Shown here in pieces: positions 1 through 8,619 of a stretch of 64,000 nucleotides of DNA (positions are counted from its first letter, which is position 1; each line of letters begins with the position of its first letter). Both the position numbers and the translations under genes were made by a program. The notes under the pieces are model-generated. The model saw only the letters and a program-made list of their open reading frames with translations. It did not search any database and was not told the origin of the DNA. The DNA is from a virus, in the IMG/VR virus record IMGVR_UViG_3300026382_000010, positions 1 through 64,000 of that record; one strand, 5' to 3'.

Positions 1-226
1 CGGTATTTCCAGTATGTGAAATGTAAAATTTGTAAGCAATCGATCCAGATTTTGTATCAAACTCTGGAATTAAACCTTTAATTGCAGTACGTGTTAAATC
101 ATCAACTGCATTTGCAAGCTGTTCTATAAATCCGCATAGAGACTTAAATGGATCTTGATTTTCGTCTTCGGAAGCCTCAGTTAAAATGTCAAGCATTAGA
201 ATTTCAGCTTCAGTAAGGAGATTCAT
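1..226 (-). CDS. 5' part of a protein with a prohead-targeting-like leader (runs off the left edge)
   Basis: Reading leftward from an ATG at 226-224, 75 codons are open to the window edge, so only the N-terminus is visible. Its stop lies outside. The ATG overlaps the TAA of the preceding 93-residue gene (TAATG), so translation is probably coupled. The first 18 residues (MNLLTEAEIL-LDILTEA) are nearly identical to the start of the 376-residue protein at 620-1750, after which the two diverge. The leader holds two L-T-E triplets, which resemble the L/I-x-E cleavage site of T4-type prohead proteases. A packaged internal head protein is my inference; the rest of the visible sequence is not recognised. 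Confidence 0.8.
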   Translation of the reverse strand, partial: MNLLTEAEILMLDILTEASEDENQDPFKSLCGFIEQLANAVDDLTRTAIKGLIPEFDTKSGSIAYKFYISHTGNT

Positions 227-507
227 TATTCCTCCTCATTTTTATTTTTATTTTCTTTGTCAGCAACAATAATTCTTACATTTCGTTCTTTATAAGGATA
301 TCCTACATCCTCGCATAAATCTTTAGTCGTCTCATATCCAAACCTACATATTAACAATTTAAAACCCGGATCTCTAATTTCATATGCAGGATTTCCTTGA
401 AAAATTTGCTCCAGCATTTCGTAAAACGCTTCACGTACGGGTTTATCTACATCAAGATACGCTACACGTCTTCCTTCTGAAGTATAGACAGGAAATTCCA
501 ACTTCAT
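226..507 (-). CDS. Hypothetical 93-residue protein
   Basis: Start ATG at 507 follows a strong AAGGAGG site with 7-8 nt spacing. The protein is small and mixed alpha/beta: N-terminal strands (KLEFPVYTSEG, RVAYLDVD), a helix, then a strand-rich middle (FKLLICRFGYE) and a charged Lys/Glu/Asn tail. No family is recognised and there is no signal peptide or membrane segment. It sits between the two genes with the shared leader and its stop overlaps the start of the downstream one, so the three probably form one transcriptional unit. Confidence 0.75.
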   Translation of the reverse strand: MKLEFPVYTSEGRRVAYLDVDKPVREAFYEMLEQIFQGNPAYEIRDPGFKLLICRFGYETTKDLCEDVGYPYKERNVRIIVADKENKNKNEEE

Positions 508-582
508 GAGACACCTCCTTTTTTTGTTTTTTAGGAAATTTTTGAGAATTATTTATACAGATTTTAACAAATAAAAAATAGA

Positions 583-605
583 CTCTCCAGCATACTGCTG
601 GAGAG
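583..605 (-). terminator. Rho-independent terminator after the 376-residue gene
   Basis: CTCTCCAGCA and TGCTGGAGAG form a perfect 10-bp stem with a 3-nt loop. Read on the minus strand it is followed by a T-rich tract (TATTTTTTATTTG). It lies just past the stop codon of the gene at 620-1750 and would separate that gene from the 93-residue gene downstream. Confidence 0.85.
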
Positions 606-619
606 CCTTGTATACAACA

Positions 620-1750
620 TTATTTAGCAAATTTTTCTTTTATTACGTCGATTAATACTTTGATTGCAGATCCAAATGCTGCTACCAATGTTAAAATTGC
701 AGCTGCTCCAATTATTGCAAGTGGAAGTCCTTTTAAACCGAGAGTTTTACATGCTGCAAAATACTTCTTGAATAAAGTAATAGGTTTTGTAAGGTGAGCA
801 GTAGTTAAACCTGCAATTTTCTTTCCGATAGCCCATACTGCCAAATACAATGCAATACCTACAGCTAATAATACTGCAACACCTTTAACTCCATATTCAC
901 CTTTAAGAGTTTTATACGCTTTTTGGAAGAGTTCTTTAATTTTACCTAAAACTCCTCCAGATTTAACAGCAGCTATAGTTGCGCTAGCTTCTTTAGTAAA
1001 TGCCTCTAATTTCTTAAGTACTTTCTTTACGTCTTTTTTAGCACAATTGAATACATCTTTAAATTTCTCATCATCAAGTCCAAGTGCTTTTTCTACTACA
1101 CCTTGGAATTTCTTACCAAGCCATACAAGAACACCTAAAGTTTCTGCATAAATTTTCTTGTAAGCATCCATTATTTGATTGTATACGGATATCACTTTTC
1201 TGTAAATTTCCTGAGGATGTTTGTATCGTTTTAATGCTTTTTCAAATTCTTCTTCATCATTGTATCTAAGCTCTTTTAATGCTTTTCCAAAACCAGCTTC
1301 TCTTAAATCGGAAACTGCTCTTTCAAGTTTCTTAATTTCTTCATCTACAAGTTTGTTAAACGCTTCTACTTTATCTTCAATTGCGTCTCTAATTGCTTTT
1401 ATTTCTTTTCTTTTTCTTTCCTCATCATCTTTATACTTTACTCTTGCATATCTTTCAATAACATATTCACATGCATCTTTACATACAGCTGCACTATTTC
1501 TTACGGTTTCTTTTGTCTTAGATATTGCGGATTTTACGTGGCTGAAAGTTTCTAAATTTAACGCAGATGCATCAATGTTTGCTGCAAATGAAGCTACAAG
1601 ACGTCTAGCTTGTTCATCAAGATAATCAGCTACTTTGTTTACTAAATCTGCTAAATTGGAAACACTACCTATGCTAGCAGGAGCTTCAGCGTTTTCAGCC
1701 TCAGTTAAAATATCCAATGCCAAAATTTCTGCTTCAGTAAGTAAGTTCAT
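620..1750 (-). CDS. 376-residue helical protein with prohead-targeting-like leader and two C-terminal membrane helices
   Basis: The N-terminus (MNLLTEAEILALDILTEAE) repeats the leader of the gene at 1-226 and contains two L-T-E sites of the kind cut by T4-type prohead proteases. Residues about 35-280 are Lys/Glu-rich and strongly helical, with no Pro-rich or catalytic motif, and are probably coiled coil. Two hydrophobic helices follow at about 288-308 and 341-362. Start ATG at 1750 has AGGAGG nearby. The combination suggests an internal head protein that is processed, packaged and perhaps delivered to the host membrane; this is inference. The gene is closed by its own terminator. Confidence 0.75.
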   Translation of the reverse strand: MNLLTEAEILALDILTEAENAEAPASIGSVSNLADLVNKVADYLDEQARRLVASFAANIDASALNLETFSHVKSAISKTKETVRNSAAVCKDACEYVIERYARVKYKDDEERKRKEIKAIRDAIEDKVEAFNKLVDEEIKKLERAVSDLREAGFGKALKELRYNDEEEFEKALKRYKHPQEIYRKVISVYNQIMDAYKKIYAETLGVLVWLGKKFQGVVEKALGLDDEKFKDVFNCAKKDVKKVLKKLEAFTKEASATIAAVKSGGVLGKIKELFQKAYKTLKGEYGVKGVAVLLAVGIALYLAVWAIGKKIAGLTTAHLTKPITLFKKYFAACKTLGLKGLPLAIIGAAAILTLVAAFGSAIKVLIDVIKEKFAK

Positions 1751-1809
1751 ATTACAATTCCTCCTGTTTAGATTTGAGTTTCTTTAATTTTGTTAAGCAT
1801 GTTAAAAAC

Positions 1810-3129
1810 TTAAGCATCGGGTTTATCTTTATCTTCTCTAACCCGAATAAATGTAGGATGTCTAAGTTTTCCATCTTTTGTAACTTCTAGAAATTTAACT
1901 TCAACTATTTTACCAATAATTTCTTCAGGATGTTCGAACCATCTTCTCCTATATTCGTATGGTAAACCTGAAACTTTTACATATTGATCCTTATACTTAA
2001 CCAGTAGTGCTTGAATTTCATTTGGACGTTTTGTAGAAGGTACTACATCAACAACAAGTAAATCTAAGGTGTAAAACTTTTTGAATTTTATCCAATAGTA
2101 CGTTCGTTTACCAGGTTCGTAAGGTGCATTACCTAATTTAAGCATTAAACCTTCCCAGCCTTTTGCAACAAGCTTATCGGTTAGTTGTAGAAGATATGCA
2201 ATACTTGGTTTTTCTACTTTATGATGTGGCACGTATATAAGTTTTTCATCATCGTAATGCGATAAAAATTTTTTCAAGTCTTCTTTACGTTTGATATAAG
2301 GACGAGTGTAAACAGAGTTTGCAAGTTCATTTGGATTGCCAATTAAAAAGTCATAGAGGTAATATTTAACAAGTTTTTCTTGACTTGGACTTAATTTGTA
2401 TTTTCTAGAGCTGGAAAAGGCCATTGAGATATTCCAATTTTTTGCATAAATTTCACCGTCGAGGATATAAGTTTCTCCTTTTGGAACTACGGATTGGTAT
2501 TTTTTAATATGAGGAGCAATTACTTCTTCAAAATACGTCATACGTTTACCATTTCTACTATAGCACATGAAGTAGTCTCTGGTTACGAAAGTTACGCAAC
2601 GTAAACCGTCAATTTTAACTTCCCAAAAGCAAGGTTGAGTTTCTAAAAAGTACTCTAATTTACTTTCAGGTACTTTTTCAAACGATTGAGCAAGCATTGG
2701 GTAAAACTTAGTTTCGGTATCTACATCTCCTTTAATTGCTTTTTTGATAAGTTGTAAACCTACTCCTATACGCAAATCTTTTGCAAGTATCCTTTTGTAC
2801 CATTTGCAATGAAATTCATCGCATTTCTTAAAAAATTCTTGAAGTGTTTTAAGCAGTACATTGCCTGATAATTTTCTGAGAGCAATTGCAGTCGCAATGT
2901 TCCAGAATTCTTCAAATGAGGTTGTATATTTTTTACCGCATGGGATTTTTTGAAGGGTTTCGTAAGAAACGTTGAACTTCAAGTTTTTATCAAATACAAG
3001 TTTTACGATTTTCATAAAGATTGCGGGATATAGTTCATATAGTTCGCGAATGATTTCTATTTTAACTTTTTGTTTTGTTTCTTTTTCGAGACGTTCAAAT
3101 ATTTTAAAAATCTCTGTTTCAGGTTTCAT
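1810..3129 (-). CDS. ATP-dependent DNA ligase
   Basis: Joins nicks in duplex DNA during replication and repair using ATP. The nucleotidyltransferase signature KIDGLR is at residues 172-177, making K172 the adenylated lysine. Further motifs follow in the expected order: LDGEIY (motif III), GWEGLMLK (IV) and WIKFKK (V). A C-terminal OB-fold region ends in HPTFIRVREDK, typical of the superfamily. The N-terminal 160 residues correspond to a DNA-binding domain. At 439 residues the length suits phage and archaeal ligases. It heads a leftward run of DNA-metabolism genes that also includes the recombinase and a Cas4-like nuclease. Confidence 0.95.
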   Translation of the reverse strand: MKPETEIFKIFERLEKETKQKVKIEIIRELYELYPAIFMKIVKLVFDKNLKFNVSYETLQKIPCGKKYTTSFEEFWNIATAIALRKLSGNVLLKTLQEFFKKCDEFHCKWYKRILAKDLRIGVGLQLIKKAIKGDVDTETKFYPMLAQSFEKVPESKLEYFLETQPCFWEVKIDGLRCVTFVTRDYFMCYSRNGKRMTYFEEVIAPHIKKYQSVVPKGETYILDGEIYAKNWNISMAFSSSRKYKLSPSQEKLVKYYLYDFLIGNPNELANSVYTRPYIKRKEDLKKFLSHYDDEKLIYVPHHKVEKPSIAYLLQLTDKLVAKGWEGLMLKLGNAPYEPGKRTYYWIKFKKFYTLDLLVVDVVPSTKRPNEIQALLVKYKDQYVKVSGLPYEYRRRWFEHPEEIIGKIVEVKFLEVTKDGKLRHPTFIRVREDKDKPDA

Positions 3130-3136
3130 TATAAAA

Positions 3137-3571
3137 CTACTCCCCGGAAGTTTTTATTAAATCTTTACAAGCCTTATAAATACAGAAGTAGAAGTCGTAA
3201 ATTGCTTTAATCAAGCGTAAATACGTTTTGTAATATGATTTTACTGGCTTAATTGAAAAAGTAATAAAATGATTGCTTCCTTGTCTTGAATGAGTAAAGT
3301 TTTCAAGTTTTTTTGACATTAGTTTGATTGCAGGTTCTAATACGTTTTTCTTATCTTCAATTACAAAGGAAATACATATGTTTTCTAAAACAGTGTAAGC
3401 AGGATCGTGAATAAATGTCACAACTTTACAGCCGAGTTGATTTAAGATTCTTTGAATAGGGTAGATTTTTTCATCAACATCTATCAATTTTGAGTTACTA
3501 CATTTGGGACATTTTTTATCAGTCCATATAGAGTCGTGAAAAATCTCAAAACATTTAGCGCATACTTTCAT
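3137..3571 (-). CDS. Small protein with N-terminal zinc ribbon
   Basis: The preferred start is the ATG at 3571, which lies 7 nt from GGAGGG; an ATG two codons upstream is too close to the ribosome site. Near the N-terminus, CAKC and CPKC lie about 15 residues apart and probably bind zinc. The rest is basic alpha/beta sequence without a recognised catalytic motif. It ends 7 bp before the ligase start, so the two genes are co-transcribed and a DNA-linked role is plausible but unproven. Confidence 0.75.
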   Translation of the reverse strand: MKVCAKCFEIFHDSIWTDKKCPKCSNSKLIDVDEKIYPIQRILNQLGCKVVTFIHDPAYTVLENICISFVIEDKKNVLEPAIKLMSKKLENFTHSRQGSNHFITFSIKPVKSYYKTYLRLIKAIYDFYFCIYKACKDLIKTSGE

Positions 3572-3598
3572 CAGCATACCCTCCTTTTTCTTACTTGA

Positions 3599-4036
3599 TT
3601 ATTTCGTTTTTCGACGCCTACGTTTCTTAAAACCTTCATCTTGTTTCAATACTTTTCGTTCTTCCGGAGTTAAGATGCAAGTCCATATGAAATAAGCTTC
3701 CGATTCGGATGCGTCAGGTTTAATATATCTTCGAACCTTTTGTACGATTTCCTTTAGTTCCTTTTTTGGACTCTTTTCGTTTTTACCATAAAAGATTTTG
3801 TCTTTTTTTGTTAAATTGTATTGACGCACTAACTTTTTTGCTAGCTTCAAATATGAAATTGCTGGAGCATTTAATGTCTGATAGTTATTTAAAACTTGAC
3901 TGAAAACAGATAAGTATTCAGGATGTCCAATGTAACGCGGAATTATTTGTTTTACCATAAATTCATTTTCTAGTAATTCAGGTGTTAAATCGCCATCTTC
4001 AAATAGGAATTTATCGATTTGAGCAAAGATAGACAT
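3599..4036 (-). CDS. Unknown 145-residue protein; possible small clamp-loader subunit
   Basis: The protein is helical, with Pro-Arg-Tyr and YLKLAKKL segments, then a basic middle (FYGKNEKSPKK), a C-terminal helix-turn-helix-like stretch ending LTPEERKVL, and a very basic tail (KKRRRRKTK). The overall plan of a short N-terminal helical region, a Lys-rich linker and a C-terminal helix pair vaguely resembles the small clamp-loader subunit (gp62-like) of T4-type phages, and the neighbours are replication and recombination genes. This is a weak resemblance by eye. A profile search against gp62-like families would decide it. Confidence 0.6.
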   Translation of the reverse strand: MSIFAQIDKFLFEDGDLTPELLENEFMVKQIIPRYIGHPEYLSVFSQVLNNYQTLNAPAISYLKLAKKLVRQYNLTKKDKIFYGKNEKSPKKELKEIVQKVRRYIKPDASESEAYFIWTCILTPEERKVLKQDEGFKKRRRRKTK

Positions 4037-4061
4037 GAGACCCTCCTAATCCATTTCTTAT

Positions 4062-4913
4062 TTATAGGATTACAAAATCTTGCTCGGAGTATAGCAAATC
4101 TGAACTAAACTCCTCTTTTTTCAGCAGACATATTTCTTTATAAGGACAGAAATAACATTTGGTTTTTTCAATAAATGGATGATCGAGATTTGGAATTTGT
4201 TTTGTAGCTATTGCTTTTTGAATTTCATTAGCTTTATTTATACAATATTCTACATCGGAATCATTAGGATTATACTCAAATGTAAATACTTTGATAGCAT
4301 CTAGATTTCGCGATATATATAAAAGCTGTCCGTATTTTACAGGTTTTTGTTGTTCAGTTGCAAGTAAATACATATAGAATTTGAGCTGACGAATATGTTC
4401 AATCCGTCCAGTAAAAGACTCGGATTTCAATTCATCAGCCTTGATTGTTTTGATTTCAATGACGTTATAAGAATTGTCATCAAGAATATTAATTGCATCA
4501 ATTCTACCTTTTACTTTAAGTTGCTCTGAATAAATTTCATGCTCAACGTAATCAAATCCAAGCAGTTGTTGTAAAAACTGATGAACAAACTCTCCAACTG
4601 CGGTAATAAGTCCCAAGTATGGATAAACGGATACATTACACTTATCGTAATTAAAGTACTCAAATAAAATTTGACGAATACATTTGGAAGTTAATGAGGA
4701 TACGTATATATAGTCTTTATAAAACATTGAATTCTTTTGCGTAAGTTGAGAATACTCCTTGAGAGCATTTAAAATGTTTTCTTCATCTAATAATTTGGCG
4801 ACATTTGACTGATGCGAAATATCGACATTTATATTCGGCTGTATACTAGATTTTTGCGTTTCTTTTTTCAGAATTCCCGCTTGAATATAATCCAGCAAAT
4901 TTTCTAAATTCAT
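4062..4913 (-). CDS. Cas4/RecB-like PD-(D/E)XK nuclease with Fe-S cysteines
   Basis: The core has GRIDAINI, then VIEIKTIK about 15 residues later, matching the D...ExK arrangement of PD-(D/E)XK nucleases. A cysteine in TSKCIRQ and a C-terminal CYFCPYKEIC give the four-cysteine pattern that holds a 4Fe-4S cluster in Cas4- and AddB-type enzymes. Such proteins degrade or resect single-stranded ends. I chose ATG 4913: an upstream in-frame ATG at 4967 falls inside the terminator hairpin. No cas1/cas2 or CRISPR array is nearby, and the next gene upstream is the recombinase operon, so a recombination role is more likely than adaptation. Confidence 0.85.
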   Translation of the reverse strand: MNLENLLDYIQAGILKKETQKSSIQPNINVDISHQSNVAKLLDEENILNALKEYSQLTQKNSMFYKDYIYVSSLTSKCIRQILFEYFNYDKCNVSVYPYLGLITAVGEFVHQFLQQLLGFDYVEHEIYSEQLKVKGRIDAINILDDNSYNVIEIKTIKADELKSESFTGRIEHIRQLKFYMYLLATEQQKPVKYGQLLYISRNLDAIKVFTFEYNPNDSDVEYCINKANEIQKAIATKQIPNLDHPFIEKTKCYFCPYKEICLLKKEEFSSDLLYSEQDFVIL

Positions 4914-4950
4914 TGCAGTATACTCCCAACTAAACTTACGAAAAAGAAAA

Positions 4951-4978
4951 GTTAGGCTGGGTTGCAACCCAGCCTAAC
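4951..4978 (-). terminator. Perfect palindromic terminator downstream of the recombinase operon
   Basis: GTTAGGCTGGGTT and AACCCAGCCTAAC form a 13-bp perfect stem around a GC dinucleotide. It begins at the base after the TAG of the 4979-5383 gene. On the minus strand it is followed by TTTTCTTTTTCG. It separates the recombinase operon from the Cas4-like gene. Confidence 0.9.
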
Positions 4979-5383
4979 CTATTTTTGTAACTCAGTGTAG
5001 TATGCATATTTACGAAATGTTTTAAAGATTTTTGGATTTTTTTGCTCACTTAACTGCTTAAATGCTAAATATGCAATATATGCCTTTGTAAGTTTTTCAC
5101 ATAATTTACCTGAACAGAGCTGAATTTTCCTGCTATTTGAAGTCTCAATTAAATGCATTAAAGCATCATCTTTACTTAAAACAGTTGCTAGTTTTTCGGC
5201 AACTTTATGTTTATGTTTTTTAACAAGAGTTTTCATTTCAGATAAAAGTTGATTGACATCTTCATATGTTTCAATATCGCAATGCTCAGCAATTTTTTTA
5301 GCAAGTTTTAATCGTAGCTTTGCAAATTTTTGACTTGAATCAATATACTCAAGTAGTCTCCGAATTATTCGTATCGCGGTCAT
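4979..5383 (-). CDS. Hypothetical helical protein co-translated with the recombinase
   Basis: Start ATG 5383 follows GAGGAG and lies inside the 3' end of the recombinase gene (35-bp overlap), so translation is probably coupled. The protein has 134 residues, is basic and almost entirely helical, and shows no recognised motif. The position directly behind a RecA/UvsX gene suggests a recombination mediator such as a UvsY-type protein, but I see no sequence signature to support that. Confidence 0.7.
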   Translation of the reverse strand: MTAIRIIRRLLEYIDSSQKFAKLRLKLAKKIAEHCDIETYEDVNQLLSEMKTLVKKHKHKVAEKLATVLSKDDALMHLIETSNSRKIQLCSGKLCEKLTKAYIAYLAFKQLSEQKNPKIFKTFRKYAYYTELQK

Positions 5384-6512
5384 CAATATTCTCCTCAAGC
5401 AATTGAGTTTCTAGATTTTTCGAAGTTTCAATTTGTTTACGTAATACTTCTTTTAACGTTTCGACATGTTCATCAAAAACTTCCTTGAATTTTGGATCGT
5501 TTTGATAGTACTCATATGCTTTTTTCAAATGGAATTTTTTAGGATACCCTTCCATAGAATAATAGCCACCCGATGCTCCTACTACCTTTAATACATCTCT
5601 CAAATAGAGGAAATTTGTCCAAAATTCACTAAACCCATTTGCATAATCTAAAACCATGTAAAATGGATGAAATGGTGCAACGTATTTGTTCTTCAGAAAT
5701 TTACATTCGGTAATTGCTCCTTGAAATCCAAAACTTCCGGATTTATCAGGTTTTAATTGAGTATACGGTTTCATAAGTAAAACTGAGAATGCTGCAAATA
5801 TTTGTGCTTTACCACCAGGTATTGATTTGTTTTCAAGCCCAGGTAAATTAATCTCGTTTATACCATCAAAAGGCCCAAGCTTTGGTTTCTCTCTAAGCTG
5901 ATTCACTGCAAGTAGTGTAATATTGTATTGTGCAAGATAACCAGTGATAGTTCTAAAGAAAGCTGATAAAATTCTAGCATTCAAACCTAGTGTTTGATTT
6001 ATATCATTTGTCTTTAATTCTTTTTCACTTGGTGTTTGAGCAATAGAATCCCATACGATAATAGTTGGGACTTTAAGATAAGAAGGATCCTTTTTAATTT
6101 TTTCACGTTTAATTGCAATGATTCCCTCAATAGATTCCATTACCTTTTCGAGTGTAATACCTGCATCGCAATATAATACTTTATCAAGTTTTACACCAAG
6201 TTGTTGAAATCTTTTACGGGACATTGCAGCTTCGGTGTCAATTATAAGAATTATTGCGTCTTCATATTTTCTTTGAATTGCTGATACGCATTGTAATGCT
6301 AAAGTAGATTTACCTGCACCAGGATTTGCTAAAAACAAATGGAATTTCCCTAAAGTTATACCACCTCCGCTGTAAATGTCAAATATTGTCAAATTTGTCG
6401 GAATTAAAATATCGTCGTCCTCAGCTTTTTTTCGAACTGGCAAAGATTTGGATTGTAATAAGTCAACTATTTCATCGTATAAATCTTCAGATTGTTTTCT
6501 AGTCTTCGCCAT
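5349..6512 (-). CDS. RecA/UvsX-type strand-exchange recombinase
   Basis: The Walker A motif NPGAGKST lies at residues 63-70, preceded by the RecA-type lead-in IFDIYSGGGITLGKFH. A Walker B-like IILIIDTEAA and a conserved Glu follow, then the loop regions with AVNQLREKP and the Gly/Pro-rich PGGKAQIF. The length, about 388 residues, matches UvsX. It forms filaments on single-stranded DNA and drives recombination-dependent replication and repair. GGAGG stands just before two adjacent ATGs (6515 and 6512); the second has better spacing. Its start overlaps the end of the 121-residue gene upstream and its end overlaps the gene downstream. Confidence 0.92.
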   Translation of the reverse strand: MAKTRKQSEDLYDEIVDLLQSKSLPVRKKAEDDDILIPTNLTIFDIYSGGGITLGKFHLFLANPGAGKSTLALQCVSAIQRKYEDAIILIIDTEAAMSRKRFQQLGVKLDKVLYCDAGITLEKVMESIEGIIAIKREKIKKDPSYLKVPTIIVWDSIAQTPSEKELKTNDINQTLGLNARILSAFFRTITGYLAQYNITLLAVNQLREKPKLGPFDGINEINLPGLENKSIPGGKAQIFAAFSVLLMKPYTQLKPDKSGSFGFQGAITECKFLKNKYVAPFHPFYMVLDYANGFSEFWTNFLYLRDVLKVVGASGGYYSMEGYPKKFHLKKAYEYYQNDPKFKEVFDEHVETLKEVLRKQIETSKNLETQLLEENIDDRDTNNSETT

Positions 6513-6864
6513 CATCACCTCCAATTACTGTAATCGTTTTTTGTAGTTGAGTTAAAATACGAGGATCAAGTTTGACTTGATCCTCAGATGTATCTAATTT
6601 CGATAAAAGCTTGATTTGTTGTAAACGTGTTGATATTGCTGTGGATTGTAACTGTCCAAAAATTCTCAATAACTCAACGTACATTTCATTTTGATTCATT
6701 ACATTCTTACTTTTATATGCATAATAGCTGGTGTCGCGTTTATCTGACAAAATCTGTTTTTGCAAAGTTTGTAGATTACTTTTAATTGTTGAAAGCATTT
6801 CATCAATATCGGATAATCTATTATCCAAATCTTGCATATATTCATCTAGTTTTTTATTTTGCAA
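6499..6864 (-). CDS. Hypothetical coiled-coil protein upstream of the recombinase
   Basis: 121 residues. The N-terminal 50 (LDEYMQDLDNRLSDIDEML...) have a clear heptad pattern of coiled coil, and the C-terminus is acidic (GGDDGED). A ribosome site AGGAGG precedes the ATG at 6864. It overlaps the recombinase start, suggesting coupled expression. The function is unknown; an accessory or assembly factor for the recombinase is a guess from position only. Confidence 0.7.
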   Translation of the reverse strand: MQNKKLDEYMQDLDNRLSDIDEMLSTIKSNLQTLQKQILSDKRDTSYYAYKSKNVMNQNEMYVELLRIFGQLQSTAISTRLQQIKLLSKLDTSEDQVKLDPRILTQLQKTITVIGGDDGED

Positions 6865-6878
6865 AAGAATTCCTCCTT

Positions 6879-8315
6879 TTATACGAGATGTTTTTGAATT
6901 TGTTTCATGTTAAATAGTTGCTTTCGAATTTGAGGCAATAAATGCTTTGCTCTAGGTAGAAAATCATAGAAAATTTTAAGCTCGTAGGCTAAAGCTTCAG
7001 CACGTACTGTAATTAACTTTTGATTCAAGAGATCCAAGTATGTATATCTACATACATTTGTGATAAATTTATGCCAATACTGAGTTTCTTTTGTATAGCG
7101 TTTAAATAGGTTATTTGGATGCTCATACAATTCATCTAAAACATTTTTGATTCCGGTTAATTTAACACGATTTTTCAACTGCTGCTTTACATTTGATGTC
7201 AATAATCGTGGAATTAATTGTAATTTGGCAAAGCGTTTAAGAAAATCGCTGTAATAAAGTACTAAAATTGCACTTTCTTTTTTAGTAAACGGCAATGAAA
7301 CAGTTTCACCAACCGTATAAGTTATTAATGGCGCTACAAATGTATCAAAAAACGGTTTGTTAAAGTTATATTGCTCGTAAAATACAGAGGTTTTCATACC
7401 ATATGTCTTTTCTAAATACTGCATCATATACATCAAATATTTATCGAAAGCAACCTTTAGGCAATAGTCAATATTTGCCTTATAAAAATCATCAAGTTCT
7501 AAATAAGTTAGCGAAACTTGATATACGTCAGTGTATAGGTAATACAGCTGACGACTCAAGAAGTCAATTACAAAACCAATGGGATTATAACTTTTATGCA
7601 TAATAGGAAGAATGTAAAAAAGAATGTTGTAGAAAAATTCGGAAACTACGTAATCTTCGTCTTTAAGCATTACTTCGGATAAAAATTTCCAGATGTTTTC
7701 TCTATTTTTCTTAGAACCGTATACTCTTTGTTTTACGATCACAAAAAGTTTATCAAAAACTCCATGTTTTCGTAAGGGTTCTAGTAAAGTTTCTGTTATT
7801 TTAGTATGCAATCCTGGTGAAAATTTTTTGGAAGTGTAAAAAATTAAACCATATAACTTCATCATCCAGGCATATTGAATCAATAAAAGACTATCTTCCT
7901 CATTTATCTTAACTTTTGCACGAGTATTAGTACGAATTTTTAGTTTCACATTTGGTAAATAATAAGTTTCGAGATATTGCTTTAGGAAATTAAACCCTGC
8001 AAATAAAATGTCAGAGAAAGTAATTTCGTCAATCCAAGAGTTTAAATATAGGTAATATGAGTAGAGAAATTGCTTTGCAAAATCAGGAAACTTCTCGAAA
8101 AAATCATCCAAATCGCTTAAAATATACGGACGAAATTTCCGAGTGATTTTTTGCTCTAATTGAACGGTTACATCTTGTAAAGTCTCGTAAGGATAATTTA
8201 TTCCGTATTCATCGCATGCATACTCATAAATCGACTTACGTGTAGAATCAGTTACACCAACATGTAATCGATACCCTCTGATATTAAACGAAAACCCCAA
8301 AGTCTCATAAAACAT
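6879..8315 (-). CDS. Hypothetical 478-residue protein
   Basis: ATG 8315 is chosen because AAGGAGGT lies 7 nt before it; the open frame extends further upstream but into the terminator region. The protein is rich in Tyr, Phe, Leu and Lys, with mostly long amphipathic helices and a His/Arg-rich C-terminus (FNMKQIQKHLV). I see no nucleotide-binding loop, zinc site or membrane segment. It is the first long gene of the leftward DNA-metabolism block, so a replication or recombination role is possible but unsupported. Confidence 0.75.
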   Translation of the reverse strand: MFYETLGFSFNIRGYRLHVGVTDSTRKSIYEYACDEYGINYPYETLQDVTVQLEQKITRKFRPYILSDLDDFFEKFPDFAKQFLYSYYLYLNSWIDEITFSDILFAGFNFLKQYLETYYLPNVKLKIRTNTRAKVKINEEDSLLLIQYAWMMKLYGLIFYTSKKFSPGLHTKITETLLEPLRKHGVFDKLFVIVKQRVYGSKKNRENIWKFLSEVMLKDEDYVVSEFFYNILFYILPIMHKSYNPIGFVIDFLSRQLYYLYTDVYQVSLTYLELDDFYKANIDYCLKVAFDKYLMYMMQYLEKTYGMKTSVFYEQYNFNKPFFDTFVAPLITYTVGETVSLPFTKKESAILVLYYSDFLKRFAKLQLIPRLLTSNVKQQLKNRVKLTGIKNVLDELYEHPNNLFKRYTKETQYWHKFITNVCRYTYLDLLNQKLITVRAEALAYELKIFYDFLPRAKHLLPQIRKQLFNMKQIQKHLV

Positions 8316-8355
8316 AACGAAATACCTCCTTAATTTGCTTGATACAGTGCGAGTA

Positions 8356-8392
8356 AAAATATGAGGGGGCTTTTTATGCCCCCTCATATTTT
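8356..8392 (-). terminator. 15-bp stem terminator between the 81-residue gene and the 478-residue gene
   Basis: AAAATATGAGGGGGC and GCCCCCTCATATTTT pair perfectly around a 7-nt loop. The TAA of the small upstream gene (8374-8376) lies inside the loop region. The A/T flanks make it work in either direction; on the minus strand the T run is followed by ACTCG. Confidence 0.85.
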
Positions 8393-8619
8393 GCTACAAT
8401 TTGTTTAATCGTATCCTGAATTTCTTCTAGCGTATTTGAATCTACAATTCCATATATATTTACACTGATTCCGATGGGATTACGTACAATCTCAAATCGT
8501 TGAATCAACTCAAAGTTGATGTGAGGAAACTGTTCTCGTAAGGTTTGTTGCAATTCCTTAATCAGTTCATCGGAATACAAATCGATATTGCAAACAGACT
8601 GATATTCAAACGTACTCAT
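8374..8619 (-). CDS. Hypothetical 81-residue protein, first gene of the leftward block
   Basis: A small alpha/beta protein with two predicted helices (SDELIKELQQTLREQ and NTLEEIQDTIKQIVAK) flanking a strand pair (FEIVRNPIGISVNIYG). A GAGGG site precedes the ATG at 8619. Its last codons encode one arm of the terminator hairpin, so the gene ends exactly at a transcription stop. No family recognised. Confidence 0.65.
   Translation of the reverse strand: MSTFEYQSVCNIDLYSDELIKELQQTLREQFPHINFELIQRFEIVRNPIGISVNIYGIVDSNTLEEIQDTIKQIVAKYEGA

Noticed and set aside
1084-1625. Plus-strand open frames inside the 376-residue gene
   Set aside because: They are Ser/Leu/Phe-rich shadows of a Lys/Glu-rich helical gene on the other strand and lack ribosome sites.
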